A stretch of DNA of 64,000 bases from an uncultured Methylococcaceae bacterium (lineage in GTDB: Bacteria > Pseudomonadota > Gammaproteobacteria > Methylococcales > Methylococcaceae), in the NCBI GenBank assembly GCA_903930145.1, contig CAIYXP010000191.1:1-64000 (forward strand), given 5' to 3'. A program made the translations under genes and the position numbers. This document shows, piece after piece, positions 18,416 through 26,824 of the stretch (its first letter is position 1; the number at the start of each line of letters is the position of its first letter). Below the pieces are notes generated by a model, which did not search any database, was not told where the DNA came from, and saw only the letters and a program-made list of their open reading frames with translations.

Positions 18416-19051
18416 ATGAGTTTCATTGAAAAAATAAAGGTCTATGTTATGCGGGGTTCCCGCAGCAACAAGCTGGAACATTTCTATTCCTTGTGCAAGG
18501 GCGGCAATATATTGGATGTGGGCGTGTCCGGAAAGGTAAAAATCGCGGGTGAGAATATATTTATGGAAACTTTCCGGTTTCCAAGCGAATGCTACACTGG
18601 ACTGGGTGTCGTGGATTTGACCGCAGTTCAGCAGGCGCATCCTGAAAAGAAATTCGTCACCTATCCGGGTGACTATTTCCCGTTCTCGGACAAGTCGTTC
18701 GACTGGGTCTTCAGCAATGCGGTAATCGAACATGTCGGCGACGACGATGCCCAGCTGCGCTTCATTAACGAAATGCTGAGAGTGGGGAAGCAAGTCTTTT
18801 TCACCACCCCGAACAAATATTTTCCCGTGGAAAGCCATACCAATGTATTTTTTCTTCATTGGTTTCCGGGTGATGTCTTTTATCGCTGGTGTCAAAAACA
18901 CAATAGTTCTTGGAATCGCCAAAACCTATATCTGCTCGGCTACTCCCGATTGCATAGTTTGATGAAGAAAAGCAACGCTCAGCATTTCACCATCCAGAGC
19001 AATCGCATGCTCGGATGGCCCATGACCTATACGGTAGTGTGCAATTCGTAA
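18416..19051 (+). CDS. Class I SAM-dependent methyltransferase
   Basis: A 211-aa methyltransferase of the Methyltransf_11 type: NILDVGVSGKVK replaces the canonical Gly-rich motif I, followed by YTGLGVVDLT, then FPFSDKSFDWVFSNAVIEHV and the loop preceding a HHWFPGD-like C-terminus. GGAGAG upstream of ATG 18416 is a good ribosome-binding site. It probably methylates an EPS component. It is flanked by GT4 genes with 178 bp and 123 bp gaps, so it may be transcribed separately. Confidence 0.78.
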   Translation: MSFIEKIKVYVMRGSRSNKLEHFYSLCKGGNILDVGVSGKVKIAGENIFMETFRFPSECYTGLGVVDLTAVQQAHPEKKFVTYPGDYFPFSDKSFDWVFSNAVIEHVGDDDAQLRFINEMLRVGKQVFFTTPNKYFPVESHTNVFFLHWFPGDVFYRWCQKHNSSWNRQNLYLLGYSRLHSLMKKSNAQHFTIQSNRMLGWPMTYTVVCNS

Positions 19052-19174
19052 CCGTCCGGCGCGATTTCCCTGTGCAGGCTGGGCGTGTGGGGTGGTGTAT
19101 CTTGCAGAAGCTTGAAAATGAGCCTTTCCCAGACAAAGATGATTGACGTATGGTAATAAAGCTAAGGGTGACCC

Positions 19175-20344
19175 ATGGCTGACGAAGACATAAACCTCCC
19201 CCCGGAACAACCAGGCAAATTGTCGCGCCTTAGCATCATGATGCTAGGCTTGAGAGGATTCCCGAATGTCCAAGGCGGCGTGGAAACGCATGCCCAGCAC
19301 CTTTCCTCGCACTTGAACGATCTGGGCTGCGATGTCAATATCATTGTGCGTTCGCCTTACCACCCCGAGGAAAAAGGGAAGGAATGGCAAGGCATACGCT
19401 TCCACCGCGTATGGTCACCGATGTCGAAGAAACTGGAGGCTATCGTGCACACGTTTTTCGGCGTATGCTACGCCGCCTTCAAACGGCCCGATGTATTGCA
19501 CATCCATGCCATCGGCCCGTCACTGATGGCCCCGCTGGCCCGGCTTTTCGGCCTGAAAGTGGTGGTCACCCACCACGGGCCGGACTATGACCGGCAAAAA
19601 TGGAAGGGCTTCTCAAAATGGATATTGAAATTGGGCGAACGCCTCGGCATGTTTTTTGCGCACGAGCGGATCGTCATTTCTCAAGTCATTCGGAACCTAG
19701 TGGAAGACAAATACGGCAAGCAATCCGTGCTGATCCCCAACGGCGTGGTGTTGCCGCAATTGCCGGACACCATCGATACGCTGGATGACTTCGGGCTGGA
19801 GGTTGGCAAATACGTCTTGATCGTCAGCCGGTTGGTTCCAGAAAAACGGCATTTGGATTTGATCGACGCTTTTGAAAAGGCTGAGTTACCCGGTTGGAAA
19901 TTGGTGATGGTGGGCGATTCCGACCACCCTGACGAATACACCCGAAATGTCTTGAAAGCCGCCAGGGAAAATCCGAATATAGTTGCCACCGGCTTGCAAA
20001 GCGGGCAGCCCTTGCGGGAGTTGTACGCGCATGCGGGCGTGTTCGTACTGCCTTCCTCGCACGAAGGCTTGCCCATCGCATTGCTGGAAGCCCTAAGTTA
20101 CGGCCTGCCGGTCATTGCCAGCGATATCCCGGCCAATTTGGAAATCAGGTTGCCAGATCATCATTACTTTAAATTGGGCGACATCGACATGCTTTCCCAG
20201 AAATTACGGGAGTTTTCGGATTTTACGCAATCCGATGACTATAGGAATGGACTTCGCGACTGGGTAAGCCAGCGATACAACTGGGAGGATATCGCACGCA
20301 GCACCTTTCAGGTTTATCTGAATACTCAGAAAAATGTCGGCTAG
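19175..20344 (+). CDS. Glycosyltransferase family 4
   Basis: A 389-aa GT-B glycosyltransferase with the signature of capsule/EPS rhamnosyl- or galactosyltransferase-like proteins: LGLRGFPNVQGGVETHAQHL at the N-terminus, VVVTHHGPDYDRQKW, VLIVSRLVPEKRHLDLIDAF and EX7E in EGLPIALLEALSYGLP. The first about 20 residues before LSIMMLG are extra and Pro-rich, so the true start could be later. The VanZ-like gene follows 19 bp after, probably co-transcribed. The exact sugar is not predictable. Confidence 0.88.
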   Translation: MADEDINLPPEQPGKLSRLSIMMLGLRGFPNVQGGVETHAQHLSSHLNDLGCDVNIIVRSPYHPEEKGKEWQGIRFHRVWSPMSKKLEAIVHTFFGVCYAAFKRPDVLHIHAIGPSLMAPLARLFGLKVVVTHHGPDYDRQKWKGFSKWILKLGERLGMFFAHERIVISQVIRNLVEDKYGKQSVLIPNGVVLPQLPDTIDTLDDFGLEVGKYVLIVSRLVPEKRHLDLIDAFEKAELPGWKLVMVGDSDHPDEYTRNVLKAARENPNIVATGLQSGQPLRELYAHAGVFVLPSSHEGLPIALLEALSYGLPVIASDIPANLEIRLPDHHYFKLGDIDMLSQKLREFSDFTQSDDYRNGLRDWVSQRYNWEDIARSTFQVYLNTQKNVG

Positions 20345-20362
20345 GCGCTTTGAAAATCTTCT

Positions 20363-20749
20363 GTGAGTCGATCAATGCATATCTGGACACTCCTTGCTTG
20401 CCTAGCATTAGTCACCTTTCTCAGCCTTAATCCTTGGGTGCTACCCGATCCAAAACAAGCCATTGGGATATTCACTTGGGACCTGCTGGATCATGCCGCA
20501 GCTTACGCGATTCTAGCTTTTTTGATGCTGTCAGTGTGGATACACCCGAAACATAAACTTATCACCACGCTGTTAGCAGTCATGCTATCAAGCATATTCG
20601 GTTTTTTACTCGAACTTGGGCAATTTTGGCTGACCTCAGTACGGTATTTTTCTTGTTTTGATGCCTATGCCAATGTGTTTGGATCATTTGTCGGGGTGGC
20701 GATGTTCTGGTATTTCCGCATGATTTCCCCTCGGTTCCGTAACCGATAG
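20363..20749 (+). CDS. VanZ-like membrane protein
   Basis: A 128-aa protein with four predicted membrane helices and the VanZ-like pattern FLSLNPW ... WDLLDHAAAYAILAFL ... LLELGQFWLTSVRYFSCFDAYANVFGS. VanZ-like proteins often sit at the end of EPS and exosortase loci; their biochemical role is not established. Translation could start at GTG 20363 or ATG 20375. The 72-bp gap to the convergent beta-helix gene shows no clear terminator. Confidence 0.75.
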   Translation: MSRSMHIWTLLACLALVTFLSLNPWVLPDPKQAIGIFTWDLLDHAAAYAILAFLMLSVWIHPKHKLITTLLAVMLSSIFGFLLELGQFWLTSVRYFSCFDAYANVFGSFVGVAMFWYFRMISPRFRNR

Positions 20750-20821
20750 GAAACTCCGGCGGGTGGCCCAAACGTTTAACCTTGATTGCTCTGTTTTTCA
20801 ACCTTCTATTGCTCAAGCGTC

Positions 20822-22288
20822 TCACGGTTGTTGCTGTGTAGGTAGGTACTGGATTGGCATTGCAGTAGTTGGGTAGGCTCCGATATTCAGTGTTCTTCCT
20901 TGGTTGGTGATAATCCTGTATTGGCTAATGACGCTGGAAATCGGGGAGCCTTTGCCCACTACCGGGGAAGTGGCTCCGATGGCGAAATATCGCTTTGTCA
21001 ATTTCCCCGGCCTTACTTTGCCTGAAAGCACCAGCCCAGGATTTCCGATGATGTCACCATTGCCTGACGCATTGGCGGGTGGGGGGTGCGACCACAGGTT
21101 ATTGGACATATCCAATCCGTCACGACTCGGGATATTGGCAAGGCTAAAGTCTTCTTTGCTTGTAAAGAAGATATTATTTTTAATGACGGATTCTTGGTTT
21201 TTACCACCAGTTCGGATCATGCCATCAATGACAGTGTTATTTGCAATCAGTGTATTGAACAAGCCGCCGTCGGTGGGTATTGACCACGAAAATGCGTTTA
21301 TATCCCCGTTCAATATCATGTTGTTGACAACCATGTTATTAGCAGAACGAGGTTTGTCAGACCGTTCGTCCGCCAACGTTAGATTTATCGTGAAACGACC
21401 AGGAGTACGCGCACCAATATCGATGATAATGTTATCCGGCGTATTATAAATCAAATTATTTTTTAGGATGACATTCCTTGCATCGGAAATATAAACGTTT
21501 AGCGCCCAATTATTATAGACGGTGTTGTCTTCCATGATAGTGCCATCAGCCTCATAGGTTGATAGCCCCTCGCCCCAGTTTTCCGTCACCGTATTCCCGC
21601 GCAAAATAGCATGTTTGGTAATGCCTCCCGCCTTATTGCGCGCGGCACTGAGACCGGATGCCCATTTATTCGTTCCACCATTGCCAATTAGATAGTTGTA
21701 ATGGTTCATGCACGACCAAGACACCTTGCTATTTTCAACAATGCTATAATCCCCCCTTGCCAATATTCCATTCTGCAACATATGATGCGCATTCACATTG
21801 CTAACGGTATTGTGGCTACCGTTCACGTGAACGCCAACGCCGCCATTGCGTAATTCAAATCCTGATAGCTTAATATATTCCCCATCTAGATAAAAAAATG
21901 CTTGCCACGTTTTTATATTAATTGAAGAACCATCTAATATGGGAATTTCATTGGGATATGCTAATATTTTAACTGGGTTTTTTTCGATACCTATGTTATT
22001 TAATACGATCCCGCTCTGATTATATATTCCACCCCGTACATATAAGGTATCACAGGGAGACAATATTTTAGCTGATTTATGTATTGAAAGCCAAGGGCTG
22101 TCGATAGTTCCTAGATTTCTGTCGTTACCTGAAGACGAGACATAGTAAGTATTGCAATTAGCTTTTGCTTCAATTGGATTTCCAATAATTAATACAATAC
22201 CAAAAACGACTGATGCCAGAACCATAAAACAATATCTATTGTGATGTTTCACGGTATTTTGGTATTTTACCAGGCTATCTTGAATCAT
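20822..22288 (-). CDS. Secreted right-handed parallel beta-helix protein, paralogue 1
   Basis: A 488-aa exported protein: signal peptide (FMVLASVVFGIVLIIGNPIEAKA), then NCNTYYVSSSGNDRNLGTID and repeated beta-helix coils (NHYNYLIGNGGTNKW, EGLSTYEADGTIMEDNTVY, LKNNLIYNTPDNIIID) of the pectate-lyase/DUF1565 type. Family knowledge: such folds are found in polysaccharide lyases, epimerases and surface adhesins. In this locus it could trim or bind the EPS. It is paralogous to 22673-24127 in sequence and length. A perfect 9-bp inverted repeat sits just upstream of its ribosome-binding region. I see no certain catalytic residues. Confidence 0.82.
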   Translation of the reverse strand: MIQDSLVKYQNTVKHHNRYCFMVLASVVFGIVLIIGNPIEAKANCNTYYVSSSGNDRNLGTIDSPWLSIHKSAKILSPCDTLYVRGGIYNQSGIVLNNIGIEKNPVKILAYPNEIPILDGSSINIKTWQAFFYLDGEYIKLSGFELRNGGVGVHVNGSHNTVSNVNAHHMLQNGILARGDYSIVENSKVSWSCMNHYNYLIGNGGTNKWASGLSAARNKAGGITKHAILRGNTVTENWGEGLSTYEADGTIMEDNTVYNNWALNVYISDARNVILKNNLIYNTPDNIIIDIGARTPGRFTINLTLADERSDKPRSANNMVVNNMILNGDINAFSWSIPTDGGLFNTLIANNTVIDGMIRTGGKNQESVIKNNIFFTSKEDFSLANIPSRDGLDMSNNLWSHPPPANASGNGDIIGNPGLVLSGKVRPGKLTKRYFAIGATSPVVGKGSPISSVISQYRIITNQGRTLNIGAYPTTAMPIQYLPTQQQP

Positions 22289-22297
22289 CTTTATTAC

Positions 22298-22323
22298 CTA
22301 TACATTGTGTCTTTAATGTATAG
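22298..22323 (-). promoter_or_regulatory. Inverted repeat in the leader of the beta-helix gene
   Basis: Perfect 9-bp dyad CTATACATT (22298-22306) / AATGTATAG (22315-22323) with an 8-nt spacer. On the transcript it ends at the AGG of the likely ribosome-binding site, 10 nt before ATG 22288. It may be an operator or an mRNA hairpin affecting translation. Confidence 0.4.
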
Positions 22324-22672
22324 GATAGCACAAAGTAGAACAATAGGCTATTTATAAATAGTCAAGGATTTTTTATGTTTATATATGCTTGCGAAGGGGG
22401 ATTGGCAGCAGGCACCCCGCTTATCCGATACGCCCCCTCCTGCAAAATCCGTGATTGCAACGTCGCACATTTTCGCCATGGCACACATTGCTGTATGTGG
22501 GATTGCATATCGGCGTTTTGCATAACTCTCTCCAAGCCTCATCACAGATGGCAAAAGCCAGTGACCAAGCGTTCGTGCTTCGTTGCATCGGATTAAACGC
22601 TTGGCCACTGGCTTGATGGTGATGTCCCGGATAAACAGCATTAATCCTATGCGACCCCTCCTCATTTTTTCA
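22324..22672. other. Intergenic region between the two beta-helix genes
   Basis: About 350 bp with no convincing gene. The notable structure is a long inverted repeat at 22555-22614, listed separately. An AT-rich stretch near 22350-22380 may carry the promoter of the downstream minus-strand gene, but no clean -10/-35 pair is visible. Confidence 0.4.
22555..22614. repeat. 19-bp near-perfect inverted repeat
   Basis: AAGCCAGTGACCAAGCGTT (22555-22573) and its complement (22596-22614) match except for one base, around a 22-nt loop. It lies shortly after the stop of the minus-strand beta-helix gene ending at 22673. It could be that gene's terminator (no T-run is visible) or the remains of a small mobile palindrome. 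Confidence 0.55.
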
Positions 22673-24127
22673 TTACTGTGCCGCGAGATATTGGATTGGG
22701 GGATTGGATAGGTATGCCCCAATATTCGGCTTTAGGCTGCTGGTTACTAAATAGTAATCAGTGGTATCTTGAATCGCTATGCCGTTCCCTACGACTGGCG
22801 AAGCCGATGTGATTGAGAAATAGGCTTTTGTGAGCTGTCCAGGACCCGTATTGCCGGTCATCGCAAGGTTGGGGGTTCCAATAATATCGCCTTTTCCAGT
22901 AACTGACAGCGGGGGTTGTTTGGACCATAGGTTATTGGAGAAACTTATTCCCGGATACGTCGCTGATGCATTGTTCACAGAGCCACCGTCATTCCGATAA
23001 AAAATATTGTTATAAACCATGTTGCCTATGTGATCTGTTGTTGTTGCGGGAGTGGCAAAAGCACCGTTGACGAGCGTATTGTTTGCGATCAAATCGCCAA
23101 CCAGCCCGGACCCCGGCACGAGCGTCCAGCAGAATGCGCAAATGTGCCCGTTCAAGAACATGTTGTTAATCACAACATTGTTGGCGGAGCGGGGTTTGGT
23201 CGCCTTTTCATCCGCAAGTGTCAATACGGCTGACTTTGTTCCAACTGCATTATTCGGTGTGTTATACACCAAGTTATTCCTAAAGATAACGTTTGTTGAA
23301 TCGGAAATATAAGTGTTTGTCGCCCAGTTGTCATAAACTACATTATTCTCTATGAGCGTACCGTCTGCCTCATAGGTTGACAGACCTTCCCCGTATACGG
23401 AATGGACGGTATTTCCCCGCACTATGGTTCGTGTCGCCACGCCATCACTTGCAGGTGCTGAACCGGCACCTGTTATAGTGATGCCAACACCCCATCCACC
23501 CTTCGCTATTCTGTAGGGTGAAGCAGGGTCAGCGTTACACAGGCTGGTGAATGAAACGGTATTGTTCTCGACAAGCCCGTAATCTCCTCTAAAAAATATT
23601 CCAGTACCATTAGTATGATGGATATTCATATTTTTAATAATGCCATAAGCACCCCAAAAATCAACACCCGCTGAGGTTGCACTATTTCTTAACTCAAACC
23701 CTGACAGGGTGACGTATTTTCCCGCAATGATAAAAAACGGCTTGTTCAGCGGATTTTCTACGTTTGCCCCATCCACTACAGGAGACTCACCTGGATAGGC
23801 CAATATCTGGATTGGTTGGGTTGCCGTTCCACTGGTGCCAACCCATATATTATATTCTCCATAGACCCCGTTACGAACAAAGAGCGTATCGCAAGCTTTG
23901 AGTCTCGCTGCACCTGTAGCGATGGTGCGCCAAGGCGCATCGATAGTACCCAGAGCGCTGTTATTACCCGAAGTCGAGACATAATATGTGTTGCAAGCTG
24001 CATTCGCCATCAATGGCATCGCAGCAAACGAGGAAATGCCAAGAAAAATCGCTGCCGGTATCAAATAATGACGGTTATTGCGTCTTTGCGCAGAAAATTG
24101 GACTGATTTTGAATTATTGTTAAACAT
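22673..24127 (-). CDS. Secreted right-handed parallel beta-helix protein, paralogue 2
   Basis: A 484-aa exported protein with signal peptide (HYLIPAAIFLGISSFAAMPLMANA) and mature start ACNTYYVSTSGNNSALGTID, followed by beta-helix coils (VEIN-like ladders such as NIHHTNGTGIFFRGDYGLVE and GEGLSTYEADGTLIENNVVY). It shares these landmarks with 20822-22288, so the two arose by duplication, but they have diverged clearly in the middle. Secreted polysaccharide lyase or surface matrix protein are both possible. A GTG at 24139 also starts the frame; ATG 24127 is preferred, with GGGTGGGT upstream. Confidence 0.82.
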   Translation of the reverse strand: MFNNNSKSVQFSAQRRNNRHYLIPAAIFLGISSFAAMPLMANAACNTYYVSTSGNNSALGTIDAPWRTIATGAARLKACDTLFVRNGVYGEYNIWVGTSGTATQPIQILAYPGESPVVDGANVENPLNKPFFIIAGKYVTLSGFELRNSATSAGVDFWGAYGIIKNMNIHHTNGTGIFFRGDYGLVENNTVSFTSLCNADPASPYRIAKGGWGVGITITGAGSAPASDGVATRTIVRGNTVHSVYGEGLSTYEADGTLIENNVVYDNWATNTYISDSTNVIFRNNLVYNTPNNAVGTKSAVLTLADEKATKPRSANNVVINNMFLNGHICAFCWTLVPGSGLVGDLIANNTLVNGAFATPATTTDHIGNMVYNNIFYRNDGGSVNNASATYPGISFSNNLWSKQPPLSVTGKGDIIGTPNLAMTGNTGPGQLTKAYFSITSASPVVGNGIAIQDTTDYYLVTSSLKPNIGAYLSNPPIQYLAAQ

Positions 24128-24684
24128 TTGGCTACCCACCCTGACTTTTCGTCAAAAATAATACTAAATAGTTGGAGTTTGTCGGTTATAATCCATTCAT
24201 TAATGCTATGTGAGCCTATCAACAAACCGTTTGGACTTGTCAAATACGAAAGCGAAAGACATGCCAACTTTTTATCAAACAATGACGAACTACAGGTTTT
24301 CTCGGTGGCCTCGTTTCAAAGTGCGTACCGTTACGAACCACATACCCAAGAGCCTGGCCGTAACCATCAATATCATATATATATCATACACATATCAAAT
24401 AAATATGACTGCTCGCCAAGAACCATTTCGACCGCTTCGCCTTCAAGCAGGGCAATTCAAAATGCTAGGCTGCCAACCCATGATCAGTGAGGTGTTCTCT
24501 CAATCCGCGCAAGCAATACTCCCATTTTCCGTGAACAGTCGATTTCAGATCAAACGAGCGACAATATGGTTATCATATAAATCATTAGCATAGAAACTAC
24601 CCGTATAGTTTTGTAAAACAATCGTTGCTTCCCCCCGACATTTATCCTACTTGCCTAACAGCTAGGCCACAGTGACCAGCCCCT
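24128..24684. other. AT-rich intergenic region upstream of the beta-helix genes
   Basis: About 550 bp of AT-rich DNA including runs of TA dinucleotides near 24376-24412. Short open frames are present on the plus strand, but none has a ribosome-binding site or recognisable product. It presumably contains the promoter of the minus-strand beta-helix gene. Nothing more specific was seen. Confidence 0.4.
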
Positions 24685-25249
24685 TCAATCTGACGTATCG
24701 GGGGGGTTCTTTTTCAGCCTCGGCAACAACCGCCTGGAGGCGTTGCGTTCGCAGTCGTTCTTGCCGCCGCCGCCCCCCTTGAGGATGCCTCAGGCATGAA
24801 CAGCAAGACCTGCGGCAGATTGGGGTGGATCACGACCGCACCGAGCAATTGGTGGCAGTGTTCCGTGGCCCCGTTGCGGTGATGCTTTTCGCAACACTGG
24901 GGGCAGCCCAGTTGGTTGGAGCTGAACCGGCCCATCCCGTCAAGGGAGGCCATCCAGATACTCATAGCGTTTCAGCACCCTTGGTCACGTAGGGACCTGG
25001 TGCAACTGGTTGAAGGCGGGGTTTACGGGGTTGACCGGGGCGCAGATTTCGCGCAGATGGGCGTCGCAAGGGGCCAAATCGATGCCATAGGGGGTTTTCA
25101 GGTTGTGCCTTAATAGGCTCGTCCTAGTCCTCGTCGAATTTTAGCAGCGACGGATACTTGAACCCGAACACCGCCGACCCGGACATCAAAGCATCGGCCA
25201 GGGTGAATTTCGTGGTTCCGGTGAGATGGCCGGGTATTTTTGAAAACAT
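24685..25249 (-). pseudogene. Decayed transposase (ISNCY/IS4-like), several frameshifts and a stop
   Basis: Reading the minus strand in shifting frames gives consecutive pieces of one transposase: from ATG 25249 MFSKIPGHLTGTTKFTLADA, then FGFKYPSLLKFDED, a stop, NLKTPYGIDLAPCDAHLREI, YEYLDG, SLDGMGRFSSNQLGCPQCC, HHRNGATEHCHQLLGAVVIH and finally KNDCERNASRRLLPRLKKNP before TGA at 24685. The order matches a known transposase type with a SLDGTGFFSS-like motif. At least three frame changes and a nonsense codon show it is dead. No terminal inverted repeats were found. It marks a past insertion between the beta-helix block and the precursor genes. Confidence 0.8.
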
Positions 25250-25493
25250 ACCGCAAATGGCACTAAGCAGGGAGGGTACCGAACAATCTCCAAGGGTTTT
25301 TTGATAATTATTTGAATTCGCGACGAATACTACTCAGTTCAACGATGACTACTTGGGCATTCTAGCCGATACTCTGCACAGGCAACGTGATATTTTCATG
25401 ACGAATCTCAACTGCATGATTTATATCATAAAGATAATGACGGGGAATTGCTGGTCATGATACAATTGCAGCATCGCTTGCTTTGGTTTTAAC

Positions 25494-25522
25494 TTGGCGA
25501 CAACACTCAAATGATTTATATA
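25494..25522 (+). promoter_or_regulatory. Predicted sigma-70 promoter of the epimerase gene
   Basis: TTGGCG (25494-25499), exactly 17 nt, then TATATA (25517-25522). The -35 lies in AACTTGGCGACAACACTC (25491-25508), which matches 16 of 18 bases at 28095-28112, where the same spacing to a -10 recurs. Confidence 0.55.
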
Positions 25523-25559
25523 TATATCAATTAGATGTTAGATCATCCCCCATGGATTC

Positions 25560-25586
25560 ATAAGTTTGTCACTGATGCCTAACATT
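25560..25586 (+). promoter_or_regulatory. Leader box shared with the heptose operon
   Basis: A 27-nt segment centred on TTTGTCACT matches 28172-28198 at about 21 of 27 positions. It lies in the predicted 5' untranslated region about 50 nt before GTG 25637, suggesting a common regulator or RNA-level control. Confidence 0.45.
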
Positions 25587-25636
25587 GACCGCCGGTTCTG
25601 GTCTGAGACAAAGTTATCTCAAGCATAGGAGTCATT

Positions 25637-26740
25637 GTGAAAAATTTGTTTTTGGTGGCCGGCGCACGCCCCAACTTCATGAAGATCGCCCCCATTGTCA
25701 GGGCTTTGCGCGAGCATGGCGGCTTGGGCTTCAAAATCATCCACACCGGTCAGCATTACGACGCGGAAATGAATGACGTGTTTTTTGAGGAATTGGGGAT
25801 TCCGCAACCCGATGTCTTCATGGGCGCGGGAGGCGGCACTCACGCCCAGCAGACCGCCAAAATCATGCTCGCCTTCGAGGAACTGTGCCTGTCCGAGCGG
25901 CCCGATTTGGTTTTGGTGGTGGGCGATGTCAATTCAACCCTGGCCTGTTCCATCGTGGCGAAGAAACTGAACATCCCCGTCGCGCATGTGGAGGCAGGCT
26001 TGAGGAGCGGCGACAGGGCTATGCCCGAGGAAATCAACCGCATTGTGACAGATTCGATCTCCGACTTTTTTTTCGTGACCGAGACTAGCGGAGTGGACAA
26101 TTTACTGCACGAAGGGAAGCCCCGCGAACAAATCCATTACGTTGGGCATGTGATGGTCGACAATCTTTTGTACCAGCGCGACAAACTGGAAGCCATGGAT
26201 GTCAGCGCCTTTGCATCGACCGCGCTCAAGGCTCAGTATGGCCGTTACGGGGTGGTGACGCTGCACCGCCCGTCGAATGTGGACACCAAGGAATCGCTGG
26301 AAAATGTCGCCGGGGCGCTGCGGGCCATAGCCGGGCAGTTGCCTCTTATCTTCCCGGTGCATCCGCGCACACGGGCCAACCTGGGCAGCTTCGGGCTTGA
26401 TCTGGGAGATCGGGTCGTCCTGACCCGGCCACTGTCCTACATGGAGTTTTTGAATTTGTGGAAAGACGCCGAACTCGTGCTGACGGACAGCGGCGGCTTG
26501 CAGGAAGAGACAACCGCACTGGGCGTGCCCTGCGTCACCCTCCGCGAAAACACGGAACGCCCGGTCACGGTCGAGCAAGGGACGAATGTGCTGGCAGGCA
26601 CCGACCCGCAGCGCATTACCGATGAGGCGGAAAAAATCATTCGGGGCGGAGGAAAGCAAGGCCGCCGCCCCGATTTGTGGGACGGCGGCGCGGCGCGGAG
26701 GATTGTGGCAATCTTGGCGGATGCGTTGGCGCGTGATTGA
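25637..26740 (+). CDS. wecB: UDP-N-acetylglucosamine 2-epimerase (non-hydrolysing)
   Basis: Interconverts UDP-GlcNAc and UDP-ManNAc in the cytoplasm, supplying a ManNAc-type precursor for EPS. At 367 aa it is full length, with the family landmarks AGARPNFMKIAPIVRAL, HTGQHYDAEMNDVFF, VVGDVNSTLA, HVEAGLRSGDRAMPEEINR, VTLHRPSNVD and TDSGGLQEE. The start is GTG 25637 with AGGAG at 25627-25631, five bases upstream. No UDP-ManNAc dehydrogenase is found in the window, so further conversion, if any, is encoded elsewhere. It is transcribed alone, from a promoter resembling that of the heptose genes. Confidence 0.93.
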   Translation: MKNLFLVAGARPNFMKIAPIVRALREHGGLGFKIIHTGQHYDAEMNDVFFEELGIPQPDVFMGAGGGTHAQQTAKIMLAFEELCLSERPDLVLVVGDVNSTLACSIVAKKLNIPVAHVEAGLRSGDRAMPEEINRIVTDSISDFFFVTETSGVDNLLHEGKPREQIHYVGHVMVDNLLYQRDKLEAMDVSAFASTALKAQYGRYGVVTLHRPSNVDTKESLENVAGALRAIAGQLPLIFPVHPRTRANLGSFGLDLGDRVVLTRPLSYMEFLNLWKDAELVLTDSGGLQEETTALGVPCVTLRENTERPVTVEQGTNVLAGTDPQRITDEAEKIIRGGGKQGRRPDLWDGGAARRIVAILADALARD

Positions 26741-26760
26741 GATGGCCAAGCCATGATCGT

Positions 26761-26807
26761 GCGGGGCTTGGGTGGCGGTTTTCTGCCACTCTATAATTTG
26801 GCCCCGC
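26761..26807. terminator. Bidirectional stem-loop between convergent genes
   Basis: GCGGGGC (26761-26767) pairs with GCCCCGC (26801-26807), enclosing an inner GTGGC/GCCAC hairpin. It sits between the convergent epimerase and STN-domain genes, where a shared terminator is expected. There is no clear T-run. Confidence 0.4.
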
Positions 26808-26824
26808 CCATTGAGATAGCCTCA

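Larger units (their letters stand above)
25250..25636. other. Promoter and leader region of the epimerase gene
   Basis: About 390 bp without a gene. It contains a sigma-70-like promoter at 25494-25522 and a leader box at 25560-25586, both resembling elements upstream of the heptose gene at 28468 (see those entries). The first 240 bp show nothing I can name. Confidence 0.55.

Noticed and set aside
22480-22500. Sigma-54 promoter at TGGCACACATTGC
   Set aside because: The GG to GC distance is 8 rather than 10 nt, so the essential spacing is absent.
22348-22722. 124-aa minus-strand frame between the beta-helix genes
   Set aside because: Overlaps the 3' end of paralogue 2 and the inverted repeat, with no domain or start signal; likely noise.
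24128-24593. Two overlapping plus-strand frames of about 120 aa upstream of the transposase fossil
   Set aside because: No ribosome-binding site, no family, and composition typical of AT-rich spacer DNA.
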